From Actinomycetes bacterium (lineage in GTDB: Bacteria; Actinomycetota; Thermoleophilia; Gaiellales; Gaiellaceae): a stretch of DNA of 59,270 nt. A model generated the notes under the pieces. That model saw only the letters and a program-made list of their open reading frames with translations, was not told the DNA's origin and made no database searches. Each line of letters starts with the position of its first letter. Positions within the stretch are counted from its first letter, which is position 1. A program made the position numbers and the translations under genes. The stretch lies in contig JAPOVR010000084.1 of NCBI GenBank assembly GCA_026708005.1, positions 1-59,270 on the forward strand. Reading direction: 5' to 3'. Below are positions 43,007 through 53,131 of this stretch, in pieces.

Positions 43007-43012
43007 TAGAAT
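43007..43012 (+). promoter_or_regulatory. -10 box of tenA
   Basis: TAGAAT, 11 nt before GTG 43024. Confidence 0.5.
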
Positions 43013-43023
43013 CGCCGGCTCCT

Positions 43024-43719
43024 GTGGGGAGCTCCGCCGAGTCCGGCACGACCCAGCCATTCAGCGGGCGGCTGCGCCAAGACGCCGACGCGCTGTGGCG
43101 TGCGCAGCACCAGCACCCCTTCGTTCAGGGAATCGCCGACGGCTCGCTGCCGATCGAGCGGTTTCGTCACTTCATCAAGCAGGACTACCTCTATCTGATC
43201 GACTACGCCCGCGTCTTCTCGCTCGCGGCGGCGTGGGCACCGACGGTTCCGTGGGCAGAGCGCCTCGCCGAGCTTGCGCACGAGACGTTGCACACGGAGC
43301 TGGCTCTGCACCGGGGCCTCGCCGAGGAGTGGGGGATCCCGGCGGCGGAGCTTGCTGCCGTGCGGCCCACGCCGACCACCCGCTCCTACACCGACTTCCT
43401 GCTCCGAACCGCATCGCTCGGCGACTTCGCGGAGATCGTCGCCGCCCTCCTTCCCTGTATGTGGGGGTACAGCGAGCTCGGGTTGAACCTTGCGGCGGGG
43501 CCGCGCCCGGCGGTGGAGCCCTATGCCCGCTGGATCGATCTCTATGCATCGCCGGAGCTCGCCGACCTGGCTGCCTGGTGCCGGAGCGTCGTGGACGAGG
43601 TCGCGGCTGGGCTCGACCGACCGCGCCGGGATCGCATGCGAGAGGCGTTCCTCGCGTGCAGTCGGCTCGAGCTTGCTTTCTGGGAGGCCTCGTGGCGTCT
43701 GGAGGCGGCCGAGGGCTAG
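43024..43719 (+). CDS. tenA: TenA/PqqC-family protein (aminopyrimidine aminohydrolase type)
   Basis: TenA enzymes salvage thiamine pyrimidine. The all-helical pattern is clear: LWRAQHQHPFVQGIADGSLPIERFRHFIKQDYLYLIDYAR, a HETLHTELALH helix, ADTLxTRSYTDFLL-type TPTTRSYTDFLL, and the signature ALLPCMWGYSELG with the active-site Cys (by parts). The C-terminus has LFWEASW-like LAFWEASWRLE. GTG 43024 lies 11 nt after a TAGAAT box; longer in-frame starts run into the repeat region. 231 residues. No other thiamine gene is nearby, so the exact substrate is uncertain. Confidence 0.82.
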   Translation: MGSSAESGTTQPFSGRLRQDADALWRAQHQHPFVQGIADGSLPIERFRHFIKQDYLYLIDYARVFSLAAAWAPTVPWAERLAELAHETLHTELALHRGLAEEWGIPAAELAAVRPTPTTRSYTDFLLRTASLGDFAEIVAALLPCMWGYSELGLNLAAGPRPAVEPYARWIDLYASPELADLAAWCRSVVDEVAAGLDRPRRDRMREAFLACSRLELAFWEASWRLEAAEG

Positions 43720-43922
43720 CCGGCGCTGGGCCTGTCTGGCAGCGGCGGCGAGGCGCACACGCCGCTCGCGTTCCTCGCCGTCGAGCGCGCCACGATGTGC
43801 TCCTCCAGCCGAGCGTTCCCGCGTGCCCGGCAGGGGACGAGCGCGCTGTCGTGTGCGTGACTCGGCACGATCTCGCAACAGAGTCCTAGCGCTCGGCTCG
43901 AGATCCGGGAAGTCGTCGCCTC

Positions 43923-43928
43923 TACCGT
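43923..43928 (+). promoter_or_regulatory. -10 box of comM
   Basis: TACCGT, 6 nt before GTG 43935. The promoter survives although the gene is broken. Confidence 0.4.
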
Positions 43929-43934
43929 CGGGAT

Positions 43935-45389
43935 GTGCTTGCGCGGTCGCTCACCCACGTCCTCGTTGGCCTTGAGGCGCGCGCGGTGGAGGTCGAGGCT
44001 CACCTCCAGCTGGGGGTGCCTGCGTTCGCGATCGTCGGCTGGCCGGACAAAGCCTGCCAGGAGGCAAAGGAGCGCGTCCGCAGCGGTATCGCGAGCGCCG
44101 AGCTCGAGTGGCCCTCGCGGCGAATCACGGTGAACCCTCGCACCTGCGCATCTGCGCAAGGAGGGCTCTGGTTTCGATCTCCCGATCGCGCTCGCGGTGC
44201 TTGCCGCGTCGCGGCAGGTCGACGCCCGTCGCCTGCAGGGGCACGCGGCCGTCGGCGAGCTGGCGCTGGACGGACGCTTGCGGCCCGTGCCCGGGAACCT
44301 GACCTATGCGGAAGCCGCGCGCCGCGCGCGACTCGCACGGATCATCTGCTCGCGGGAGTCGGCCGCCGAGGCGTCGCTGGCAGGGGTTGAGACCGTTCCA
44401 GTAAGGCATCTCCCGGAGGCCTGCGCGTACTTGAGAGGCGAGCATGAGCCGGACGAGCCTGCGCGCCCGCCTGAGCGTGCTACTCCGGCCTACCCGGACC
44501 TCGCGGATGTGCGCGGGCAGGAGCGCGGCCGCCGGCGCTCGAGCTGGCCGCCGCGGGGAATCACAACCTCCTGCTTGCCAGGCCGCCAGGTACTGGGAAG
44601 ACCTTGCTTGCCCGTCGGCTCCCGGGGTTTCTTCCCCGTCTGACGCACCCTCAGGCGCTGGAAGTGACCCGCATTCACTCCGTCGCCGGAGTGCTAGAGC
44701 CCGGAGCCGGCCTGGTCTGCTGTCCACCATTCCGAGCGCCCCACCACTCTGCGTCGATGGTCGCGCTGATCGGTGGCGGCGTGGGTCCGCGTCCTGGCGA
44801 GGCGAGCCTGGCCCATCGCGGGGTGCTGCTCCTCCATGAGCTGCCCGAGTTCGTGCGCCCGGCGCTCGAGGCGCTTCGCCAGCCCTTGGAGGACGGCTGC
44901 CTCACCGTCGTTCGAGCTACCGGTCGAGCCACGTTCCCGGCCTGCGTGCTGCCCGTCGGGACGATGAACCTGTGCCCGTGTGGTGCACGAGGCGATCGCC
45001 TCGGAGAGTGCGCGTGTACCGCCTGCGCCCTCGTGTTCTACCGGAACAAGCTGTCGAGGGCGCTGATCGACCGGTTCGACCTCGTCGTCGCGATGCCGCG
45101 CGTGTCTGCCCGCGAGCTCTCGGCGACTCGGGGCGAGCGAACCGCCGCGGTCGCGGAGCGCGTCTGTGCGGCGCAGGCGCGCCTGGAGGCACCGAGCGCC
45201 TGGGCGAGCGCTGCCCGCGCCACCCTCGACCGGGCGGTCGACCGTCTGCCCCTCTCAGGCCGCGGGCGGTCGCGCGTCGAGCGCGTGGCTACGACGATCG
45301 CCGCGACCGCCCAGGCCGAGGATGTCCGCGTGGAGCATGTGGCCGAGGCGCTCTCCTACCGGATCCCCCGAGAGCCGGAGGTGCCGTGA
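43935..45389 (+). pseudogene. comM: ComM-family Mg-chelatase-like AAA ATPase, frameshifted
   Basis: ComM is a hexameric helicase that promotes branch migration during natural transformation. The N-terminal domain starts ARSLTHVLVGLEARAVEVEAHL and runs to ITVN; an extra C in the CCC run at 44135-44137 shifts frame. The middle (LRKEGSGFDLPIALAVLAASRQVD) is then in another frame, and a missing G near 44535 restores the first frame for LELAAAGNHNLLLARPPGTGKT (Walker A). The C-terminal part is intact to TGA 45389, with FRAPHHSAS, CPCG and SRALIDRFDL. Walker B reads LLLHELPEF instead of the usual LFLDELPEF (codon 44835-44837 CAT, not GAT/GAC). Two indels plus loss of the Walker B Asp argue for a true pseudogene. 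Confidence 0.85.
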
Positions 45390-46284
45390 CCGGCATCGCG
45401 GCCGGCGCCGAGGTCTACCTGCGCCGCAATCAGCCCCCAACCCGCTGTTGCTCGCTGCGATTCACGACCCGCCGGCTCAGCTGTACGTCCGAGGGTCCAC
45501 CCGAGGTCTACAGCCAGGGCCGACCGTCGCGATCGTGGGCGCGCGAGCGTGCTCGGCCTATGGGCCAACGTCGCGAGGCAGCTCGGCTGCGAGCTGGCAA
45601 GAGCAGGCGTCGTCGTCGCCGTGAGCGGGCTCGCGCGCGGGATCGATGGCGAGGCTCATCAGGGAGCGCTCACGGGCGGCGGCCCGACGGTGGCGGTCCT
45701 CGGTGGCGGCCTCGACCGGATCTGCCCGAGCGCCCACACGAAGCTGTCCCACCAGATCGCCCAGCAGGGCGCGCTCGTCTCCGAGTATGCGCTCGGGACC
45801 GTTCCCGCGCCGTGGCGCTTTCCGGCGCGCAATCGCATCGTGGCGGACCTGAGCCAGGCTGTGGTCGTCGTGGGGGCCGGTGCCAAATCAGGAGCGGTCA
45901 TCACCGCGGACCTCGCCCTGGAGGAGGGGAGGGAGGTTCTCGCGGTTCCGGGCGAGATCACCTCATCGCTCTCGGCGGGAACGCACGCGCTGCTGCAGCA
46001 GGGTGCTGCGCACCCTGCAGCAGGGTGCTGCGCACCTCACCTGCCCGCAGGACGTCCTCGGTCTCCTCAGCCTCGATCGGCCGCAGGCCGCTGAGCAACC
46101 GGCGCTTCTCCCGCTCGAAGCAGCGCTCCTGGAGGCGCTCACTGCACAGACGCTGGGCGTGGATGAGCTGTCCCGACTTCTCGACCGACCGATCGAGGCG
46201 GTGGCCGCAGCCCTCGTCGAGCTGGAGCTCGAAGGCCGCGTCCACGAGGCAAGCGGGACCTATCGCGCCAGCCTCTCCGCTTGA
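45386..46284 (+). pseudogene. dprA: DprA/Smf DNA-processing protein, multiply frameshifted
   Basis: DprA loads RecA on incoming single-stranded DNA in transformation. GTG 45386 is in a GTGA overlap with comM and starts VTGIAAGAEVYLRR. Recognisable blocks then occur in different frames: PNPLLLAAIHDPPAQLYVRG and VAIVGARACSAYG (shift near the C-run at 45434-45438); ANVARQLGCELARAGVVVVSGLARGIDGEAHQGAL-type Rossmann core and FPARNRIVADLSQAVVVVGAGAKSGAVITADLA (shift by one lost G at 45562-45564). The C-terminal winged helix LTCPQDVLGLL onward is shifted by a 22-bp duplication at 45993-46036. With all three corrected the product is one full-length DprA of about 300 residues. Confidence 0.87.
45993..46036 (+). 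repeat. perfect 22-bp tandem duplication inside dprA
   Basis: 45993-46014 and 46015-46036 are identical (start CTGCAGCAGG, end CTGCGCACC). Since 22 is not a multiple of 3, it shifts the frame by +1. Removing one copy restores LLQQGAAHLTCPQDVLGLL in frame. Confidence 0.9.
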
Positions 46285-46509
46285 GCTCACGAGAGCGGCG
46301 ATCTCGTCGCGAGCTCTGCGGTACGGCTTCCTGAGATGAACCGCACAGGCGGGAACCCAACCGACAGCCAGCCTCTACGCGCTACGCTGACAGCCTCCGT
46401 TGGCGAGCCAAACGTTGGCTGTCGCACCGGCAGGCGGTTTGCCTACAATGAGCAGCGGCGGCGTCGCGGCCAGGCCGCGACGCCGGAGAGGACGTATCCG
46501 GGGAAGCAC

Positions 46510-48345
46510 ATGACCAAGCAGGTTGAACAGCGCGAGCGGGTGATCGTGCGCTTCGCAGGTGATTCCGGCGACGGAATGCAGCTCGCGGGCGACCGCTTCA
46601 CGAGCGCAACTGCCGTGCTTGGTAACGACCTGGCCACGCTGCCAGACTTCCCCGCGGAGATTCGCGCGCCGCGCGGCACCCTGCACGGCGTCTCCGCCTT
46701 CCAGATCCACTTTGCCTCGCGCGACATCCTGACGCCGGGAGACGAGCCCAACGTGCTCGTCGCCATGAACCCCGCTGCGCTGAAGACGAACCTGCCGCTG
46801 GTTGCTCGCGGCGGCACGATCATCGCCAACGAGGACGAGTTCACCGACCGCAACCTCGGCAAGGCCGGCTACCCTGCGAATCCCCTCGAGGACGGAAGCC
46901 TGGACGCGTACCAGGTCTACCGCGTCCCGATGGAGTCGATCACCCTGCGTGCGACCGAGGGCATCGACGGGGTGACGAACCGCGAGGCCACCCGCGCGAA
47001 GAACTTCTTCGCGCTCGGGCTCGTCTCGTGGATGTACGGGCGGCCGACGGACGTCACGCTTCGCTGGATCGACAAGAAATTCGCGTCGCGAGCCGAGATC
47101 CGCGCCGCCAACCGAGCCGCGTTCGACGCCGGCTACAACTTCGGCGAGACCGCCGAGCTCTTCGGAACGCAGTACGTGATCGACCCGGCGCCCACGCGCC
47201 CGGGCACGTACCGGAACACGAACGGCTCGAACGCGCTGGCGTGGGGGCTGATCGCTGCGAGCGTCAAGAGCAGGTTGCCGCTCCTGTATGCGAGCTACCC
47301 GATCACGCCTGCGTCCGAGCTCCTCCACGAGCTCTCGCGGCACAAGAATTTTGGCGTTCGAACGATCCAGGCGGAGGACGAGATCGCGGCGGCGAACATG
47401 GCGCTCGGAGCCGCCTTCGGCGGGCATCTCGGCGTGACCGGCACCGCGGGGCCCGGCGTCGACCTCAAATCCGAGACGATTGGGCTGGCGGCGGTCTACG
47501 AGCTGCCGCTCGTGATCGTCGACGTCCAGCGGGCCGGGCCGTCCACCGGTATGCCGACCAAGACCGAGGCTGCCGATCTCCTCGCCGCGATGTACGGGCG
47601 TCATGGCGAGTCGCCGGTTCCGATTCTCGCGCCCGCCACCCCCGGTCAGTGCTTCGACGTTGCCTTTGAGGCCGTGCGGATCGCTGTGACCTACCGCACA
47701 CCGGTATACGTCCTGTCCGACACGTTCCTTGGCAACTCGTCCGAGCCATGGCCGATTCCCGAGATCGACGCACTTCCCGACATCGAGGCGAACTTCGCTC
47801 TCGAGAAGAACCATGACGACGGGTTTATGCCCTATCTCCGCAACGATCGTCTTGCTCGCCCCTGGGCGGTCCCGGGCACGCCCGGCCTAGAGCACCGGAT
47901 CGGTGGGCTCGAGAAGGCCGACGTCACAGGCCACATCAGCTACGACGGCGACAACCACGAGCGCATGACGCGCCTGCGAGCCGCGAAGGTCGAGAAGATC
48001 GCAGACGACATCGCGCCTCTGGAGGCGGATGATCCCGACGGTGCCGAGCTGCTGCTGCTCGGGTGGGGTTCCACCGAGGGCGCGATCAAGGCAGCCGCCC
48101 GCCGAGTGCGCGAGTGGGGCGGTAAGGTCGCGACCGCCCACCTCACCCATCTGAACCCCTTCCCCTCGAATACCGGCGAGGTCGTTCGCGCGTATCCGAA
48201 GATTCTTATCCCGGAGATGAACACCGGTCAGCTGACCACGCTGATCCGAGCCCGGTTCCTCGTGGATGCCGAGTGCTACTCGAAGGTGCAGGGCCAACCG
48301 ATCCATGCGCCCGAGCTCGAGTCGGCCGTCCGTGCGAGGCTGTGA
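46510..48345 (+). CDS. korA: 2-oxoacid:ferredoxin oxidoreductase, alpha subunit (gamma-alpha fusion)
   Basis: Oxidative decarboxylation of a 2-oxoacid (2-oxoglutarate is the likeliest) to the acyl-CoA with reduction of ferredoxin. The N-terminal 200 residues are the gamma domain (VIVRFAGDSGDGMQLAGDRF). The alpha part follows with YASYPITPASELLHELSRH, QAEDEIAAANMALGAAFGG, GTAGPGVDLKSETIGLA and QRAGPSTGMPTKTEAADLL. The C-terminal LLGWGSTEGAI and HLTHLNPFPSNTGEVVRAY are also typical. ATG 46510 gives 611 residues; upstream in-frame sequence lacks similarity. It overlaps korB by one base (TGATG). This two-gene form is common in actinobacteria and works without E3. Confidence 0.92.
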   Translation: MTKQVEQRERVIVRFAGDSGDGMQLAGDRFTSATAVLGNDLATLPDFPAEIRAPRGTLHGVSAFQIHFASRDILTPGDEPNVLVAMNPAALKTNLPLVARGGTIIANEDEFTDRNLGKAGYPANPLEDGSLDAYQVYRVPMESITLRATEGIDGVTNREATRAKNFFALGLVSWMYGRPTDVTLRWIDKKFASRAEIRAANRAAFDAGYNFGETAELFGTQYVIDPAPTRPGTYRNTNGSNALAWGLIAASVKSRLPLLYASYPITPASELLHELSRHKNFGVRTIQAEDEIAAANMALGAAFGGHLGVTGTAGPGVDLKSETIGLAAVYELPLVIVDVQRAGPSTGMPTKTEAADLLAAMYGRHGESPVPILAPATPGQCFDVAFEAVRIAVTYRTPVYVLSDTFLGNSSEPWPIPEIDALPDIEANFALEKNHDDGFMPYLRNDRLARPWAVPGTPGLEHRIGGLEKADVTGHISYDGDNHERMTRLRAAKVEKIADDIAPLEADDPDGAELLLLGWGSTEGAIKAAARRVREWGGKVATAHLTHLNPFPSNTGEVVRAYPKILIPEMNTGQLTTLIRARFLVDAECYSKVQGQPIHAPELESAVRARL

Positions 48346-49358
48346 TGGCAACTGTCGAGCTCACGAGGAAAGACTTCACCAGCGACCAGGACGTTCGCTG
48401 GTGCCCCGGCTGCGGCGACTACGCGATTCTCGCGTCGGTCCAGTCGCTGATGCCCAAGCTGGGCATACCACCGCACAAGATCGTGTTCGTGACGGGCATT
48501 GGCTGCGCCGGCCGGTTCGCGTACTACATGGACACGTACGGGATGCACGGTATTCACGGGCGTGCGGCACCGCTCGCCTCAGGCCTGGCCATCGCGCGGC
48601 CCGACCTGTCGACGTGGGTGGTCGCTGGCGATGGCGATGCGCTTTCAATCGGAGGCAACCACCTGATCCACGCTCTTCGCCGGAACGTCCCGCTCAAGAT
48701 CCTGCTGTTCAACAACCAGATCTATGGCCTGACCAAAGGCCAGTATTCGCCGACGAGCGAGGTTGGGAAGGTCACGAAGTCGACGCCCTTCGGAGCGCTC
48801 GATCACCCGTTCAACCCTCTTTCGCTCGCGCTCGGCGCCGAGGCGACGTTCGTCGCGCGCACGCTCGATGTTGATCGTGCGCATCTCACCGAGATGCTGC
48901 ATCAGGCGGCGAGCCATCAGGGAACGGCCTTCCTCGAGATCTACCAGAACTGCCCGGTCTTCAACGACGGGGCGTTCGACGCTCTCACCGACAAGGCCAC
49001 CCGCGAGCACACCCAGATTCGGCTCGAGCACGGCGAGCCGATCCGGTTTGGAAGCGAGGGTGAGCGCGGTGTGATCCGAAACGACGGGGGGCTCCTCGAG
49101 ATCGTCGAGGTCGCGAATGTTGGTGAGGATGCGCTCGTCGTGCACGATGCGCACGCCGCCGACCCAAGCCTGGCCTTCTCGCTTGCCTCGCTGGCGGCGC
49201 GCCCGACCGATCCCACGCCGATCGGGGTGTTTCGCGCGGTGGATCGCCCGGTCTACGGGGAGGCGATCGACCTGCAGATCGCCAACGCGAGGGAGAAGCT
49301 CGGCGACGGCGACCTCCACGCTCTCCTCAACTCCGGCGACACCTGGACGGTCAGCTAG
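48345..49358 (+). CDS. korB: 2-oxoacid:ferredoxin oxidoreductase, beta subunit
   Basis: Carries the thiamine diphosphate and the Fe-S ligands. 337 residues. The Cys motif VRWCPGCGDYAILASVQ, the TPP motif WVVAGDGDALSIGGNHLIHALRRN with GDGD, NNQIYGLTKGQYSPTS and EIYQNCPVFNDGAFD are the diagnostic blocks (given by parts). ATG 48345 overlaps the korA stop. Confidence 0.93.
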   Translation: MATVELTRKDFTSDQDVRWCPGCGDYAILASVQSLMPKLGIPPHKIVFVTGIGCAGRFAYYMDTYGMHGIHGRAAPLASGLAIARPDLSTWVVAGDGDALSIGGNHLIHALRRNVPLKILLFNNQIYGLTKGQYSPTSEVGKVTKSTPFGALDHPFNPLSLALGAEATFVARTLDVDRAHLTEMLHQAASHQGTAFLEIYQNCPVFNDGAFDALTDKATREHTQIRLEHGEPIRFGSEGERGVIRNDGGLLEIVEVANVGEDALVVHDAHAADPSLAFSLASLAARPTDPTPIGVFRAVDRPVYGEAIDLQIANAREKLGDGDLHALLNSGDTWTVS

Positions 49359-49412
49359 GCCGAGGCCGGTCGCTCGGTGGGGAGCTCGCCGCGAGCTCCT
49401 GCGTTCCTGGTT

Positions 49413-50339
49413 TCAGCTCTCGAACGTCTCAGGGTGGTCGACGGCGCGGCGGTACAGGGACTCGTCGATGTTTCGGCCCGTCACGAGCAGCACGGTGGGA
49501 CACTCGGCGTCGACGTGCTCGAGGCCGGCGAGCGCTGCTGCGCCGGCTCCCTCGACACGGATCCCGCTTCGAGCGTAAGCGCGAACGGCGAGCGCGAGCT
49601 CCCTCTCCGAGACGAGGACGGTCGTGAGGGCGAGCTGGACGAGTGCGGCAACAGCGCTCGGGATTGCGACACGGACGGCGAGCCCATCGGCGAAGGTCGC
49701 GCTCGCCTCGCACGGGACCGGCGTGTCAGCCCGCACGCTCAGGGCCATGACAGGTGCTGCGCTCGGGACGACCCCTACGGTGCGCGTCGATTCGCCCTGC
49801 TCTCTGATGGCTCCGGCGACACCGCTGATGAGGGCGCCGTTCCCCACAGGTACGAGCAGGGTGGCGGGCGGCTCCCCCAGCTGCCCCACGATTTCGCGTC
49901 CGATCTCCCCATAGCCGGGGAGTTGCACGGGCTCGTCGCCATCCTCGAAGAACGGCAGCGTCCGAGCTACCGCGTAGGCGACTGCGGCCTCTTTGGCCTC
50001 ATCGAGATCGACGCCGGTCTGGATGACCGTCGCACCGAGATCTTCCATGAGCCCGAGCTTTGTGCGAGAGGTGTGCTCGGGTCCGAACACGGTGGCGGAG
50101 AGCCCGAGTCGCTGCGCGGCCCACGCGGTTGCGGCACCGTGGTTCCCTGTTGACGCGGTGACCACGCCGGTTGCCCCGTTGCGTCGGTACTTCTGCAGCG
50201 CAGGCAGGGCTCCGCGCCACTTGAACGAGCCAAGCTCGTGCGTGTCTTCGCGCTTGAGGTAGACGTCCGAGCGGGTGCACAGCCCGGCGGGCGCCGGCTC
50301 GAGCGGAGAAGGCGCCGGGGTGATTGTGCTCTCGCTCAT
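49413..50339 (-). CDS. fold-type II PLP enzyme, threonine/serine dehydratase-like
   Basis: The PLP-binding Lys is in LGSFKWRGAL, with ASTGNHGAATAWAAQRLG (phosphate and substrate loop) and VPVGNGALISGVAGAIRE (Gly-rich phosphate-binding loop). These are hallmarks of the threonine dehydratase / serine racemase group. The 308-residue size lacks a regulatory ACT domain, so a catabolic dehydratase or serine/threonine deaminase is likelier than biosynthetic IlvA. The N-terminus is short before YLKREDTHELGSFKWRG. It stands alone, convergent to korB (54 bp between stops). Confidence 0.75.
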   Translation of the reverse strand: MSESTITPAPSPLEPAPAGLCTRSDVYLKREDTHELGSFKWRGALPALQKYRRNGATGVVTASTGNHGAATAWAAQRLGLSATVFGPEHTSRTKLGLMEDLGATVIQTGVDLDEAKEAAVAYAVARTLPFFEDGDEPVQLPGYGEIGREIVGQLGEPPATLLVPVGNGALISGVAGAIREQGESTRTVGVVPSAAPVMALSVRADTPVPCEASATFADGLAVRVAIPSAVAALVQLALTTVLVSERELALAVRAYARSGIRVEGAGAAALAGLEHVDAECPTVLLVTGRNIDESLYRRAVDHPETFES

Positions 50340-50650
50340 GAGGATCGTCCCGGGGGTCGCGTAACACCGACCTGTCTGCTCATGCGTGCGTGACGGAGGC
50401 GTGGGACCCTCGCCGCGGGGCGTTGCTGGCTGCTGCGCACCTCCATGGAGAGGATAGTTGGCGGGGACGAGGAGCGTGGTGGTCGCGAGTGGCGGTGCCG
50501 GCCTTGCGCAGGCGGTCGTTGCAGGGCGTCAGCGCCGCAGGCCGCTTCCGCTACTGCCGAGCACGGTTTGAAGGCACGCGCATCGTGCCGTGCGCCGCGG
50601 TGGACGCACGAGCGCTTGCCGCCAGTCGATGTGCGAGCGGTCTCGGGCCG
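50340..50650. other. 311-bp gap between the PLP enzyme and sodA
   Basis: No gene, repeat or clear promoter is seen, apart from the presumed upstream region of the PLP enzyme gene at its left end. Confidence 0.4.
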
Positions 50651-51250
<600 letters not shown>

Positions 51251-51419
51251 TCCCGCTCCTTTGATCGCGGTTGTCGTTCCTCGCCGTCGAGCATATCGTG
51301 CAACACCTCGCCAGCCAAAGCGTGCTGGGGCTCGCGGCGCCGACCGGCCCGGCCGCCAACGCGATCCCTATCCGCCAGCGCGGGCAGAGGCGCGCAGGGG
51401 CCGTCGCGAGGTGGCTCAG

Positions 51420-52391
51420 CTAGTTATCGGACAGCCCGGCGATGTCGCGCAGCGCGCTGAGGCGATGCAGGGCGTTCACCTCGATCTGGCGGACCCGCTC
51501 GCGGGTCAGGCCCAGCTCGGCGGCAATCGCCTCGAGCGTCCAGGGCTCGCTGTCAAAGCCGAACCGGAGCTCAAGCACGCGCTGCTCGCGCTCTGGCAGT
51601 GACTCGAGGGCGCGCCTGATCGCGCCGCGCCGTAGCATCTCTTCGGTGTCTTCGTAGGGATCCTCGGTGGCAATCGCGATGACGTCGCCAAGCTCTGTTC
51701 CCTCGCCGTCGCCGATCATCTGGTTGAGCGACGTCGAGGCGACGGCAGCGCCCAGGGCCTCGTCGACGTACTGCCGTGAGAGGCCGGTTGCCTGTGCAAG
51801 CTCGGCCCGAGTGGCGTCGCGGCCGAGCTCCGTCTCGAGGCGTCGAGCGGCACGGGTGAGCCGCTGCTGCCGCTCGACCACGTGCACGGGAACACGGATC
51901 GTGCGAGCCTGGTTTGCCACCGCCCGCTGGACCGACTGGCGAATCCACCAGGTTGCATAGGTTGAGAACTTGTAGCCGCGGCGCCAGTCGAACTTCTCGA
52001 CCGCGCGGTTCAGCCCGATCGTGCCTTCCTGGATCAGGTCGAGGAACGGCACGCCGAGCCCCCGATAGCCCTTGGCGATCGAGACGACGAGTCGGAGGTT
52101 GCACTCGATCATGACGCGTTTCGCGCGCAGGTCACCGGTCTCGATGCGCTTGGCGAGCGCCACCTCGTCGGCGGCGGTCAGCAGCTGATGCCGGGCCGCC
52201 TGTGCGAGGAAGAGCTGGAGTGAATCGCCGAGATCCTGCTCAGTCGCCGGTAGGCGTGCGTCCTCGTCGGCGTCGTCGGTGTGGTCGATGAGCGACGGGT
52301 CGACGACCTGCTCGTCGAGGGCGACGGCGTCAGACCAGCCGGCCTCGGCCGGGGCCTCCTCGACCTGCGAGACCTCTAACGTGCGTTTCAT
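51420..52391 (-). CDS. RNA polymerase sigma-70 factor, principal type
   Basis: 323 residues covering regions 1.2 to 4.2: [27 protein letters not shown] (1.2), [81 protein letters not shown] shown by parts (2.1-2.4), the region 3 block [18 protein letters not shown], and [17 protein letters not shown] (4.2 HTH). The core-promoter residues of region 2.4 (YATWWIRQ) match group 1 and 2 sigmas, which fits the TANNNT boxes of this window. It lacks a long N-terminal region 1.1, so it could be the housekeeping SigA or a close group 2 paralogue. A GGAAGGATC ribosome-binding site lies upstream of ATG 52391. Confidence 0.9.
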   Translation of the reverse strand: MKRTLEVSQVEEAPAEAGWSDAVALDEQVVDPSLIDHTDDADEDARLPATEQDLGDSLQLFLAQAARHQLLTAADEVALAKRIETGDLRAKRVMIECNLRLVVSIAKGYRGLGVPFLDLIQEGTIGLNRAVEKFDWRRGYKFSTYATWWIRQSVQRAVANQARTIRVPVHVVERQQRLTRAARRLETELGRDATRAELAQATGLSRQYVDEALGAAVASTSLNQMIGDGEGTELGDVIAIATEDPYEDTEEMLRRGAIRRALESLPEREQRVLELRFGFDSEPWTLEAIAAELGLTRERVRQIEVNALHRLSALRDIAGLSDN

Positions 52392-52867
52392 GGCTGTACT
52401 CAGATCCTTCCAGGCCTATCGGACTGCGCTCGGCCGGCTGGTGGCTGCCACGCAGCGTGGGCAGCTGCGCTCATACAGCTCTGGCCGTGCTCAGACAGCC
52501 TGTGAGCTCGGGCATTTCAGCGGGCTTGGACGCCCACTGAGGCTGAGTTTGTCGCTGACGGACGTCCCCCTCCGTCGACTGCTGACCCGGCGTCGAAGCG
52601 CGCAGGCTGGGAATCGTTGCGCTCATTCGCCCACGATCCTCGCGGACCGATCGTTAGTTTGGGGTTACGGGAATGTCAAGAATGTGGGTCGAATTGTGCA
52701 CGACGGGTGCGAGTGTTAAGGCCGTGTTAGGTCGGCTCGTGGAGCGCGCGTTTCGACGCTTCGCGTCAGGACGCGAAACCGGCCGGACACGCCGCGGCTC
52801 TCGAGCCGGGCGGCGCGAGCCGTCAGACCGTCGGGCGAGCGCACACCGTCAAACGTGCTGTGCGAAG
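52392..52867. other. 476-bp region between sigma gene and tRNA-Trp
   Basis: No gene is seen. It contains a consensus-like sigma-70 promoter (52651-52679, minus) and a leader of about 250 nt for the sigma gene. The part around 52640-52720 is less GC-rich than the surroundings. Confidence 0.55.
52651..52679 (-). promoter_or_regulatory. sigma-70 promoter of the sigma factor gene
   Basis: On the minus strand TTGACA (52679-52674) and TAACGA (52656-52651) are separated by exactly 17 nt. Predicted start near 52644, giving a leader of about 250 nt, unlike the leaderless genes elsewhere in the window. Confidence 0.55.
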
Positions 52868-52941
52868 CAGGGCGGACAGGAATCGAACCTGCAACCCCCG
52901 ATTTTGGAGACCGGTGCTCTGCCTAGTTGAGCTACCGCCCT
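52868..52941 (-). tRNA. trnW: tRNA-Trp (CCA anticodon)
   Basis: Cloverleaf of 74 nt. Acceptor AGGGCGG pairs with CCGCCCT, discriminator G; D stem GCTC/GAGC; anticodon stem-loop with loop CTCCAAA, anticodon CCA; T arm with GGTTCGATT. The 3' CCA is not encoded. A TACAAT -10 box lies 11 nt upstream. Confidence 0.95.
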
Positions 52942-52952
52942 TAACTCTGTCG

Positions 52953-52958
52953 ATTGTA
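52953..52958 (-). promoter_or_regulatory. -10 box of tRNA-Trp
   Basis: TACAAT on the minus strand, 11 nt before the tRNA 5' end at 52941. Confidence 0.55.
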
Positions 52959-53118
52959 GATGGTCGGTGCTGCGCAATCGGCGCCGCTGGCGTGGGGCTC
53001 GCCGCTGTGGGGTCGTGCCGCGGTCTGAAGGAGCGCCCGGGTAGAGGCTGAGGGCGCACCGGGTGGGCGAGCTCGCAGGCTCGACGGGCGAGGTCGCGTA
53101 CTTCTCGATGCCCGTCTC

Positions 53119-53124
53119 TACACT
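53119..53124 (+). promoter_or_regulatory. -10 box of the 55-residue membrane protein gene
   Basis: TACACT, exactly 7 nt before GTG 53132. Confidence 0.5.
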
Positions 53125-53131
53125 GGCGCTC

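Larger units (their letters stand above)
42586..43023. other. gene-free 438-bp region with degenerate 16-bp tandem repeats
   Basis: No coding sequence is recognised. It contains four adjacent 16-nt units at 42869-42932 and ends in the tenA promoter. Its insertion, with tenA, splits yraN from comM. Confidence 0.5.
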
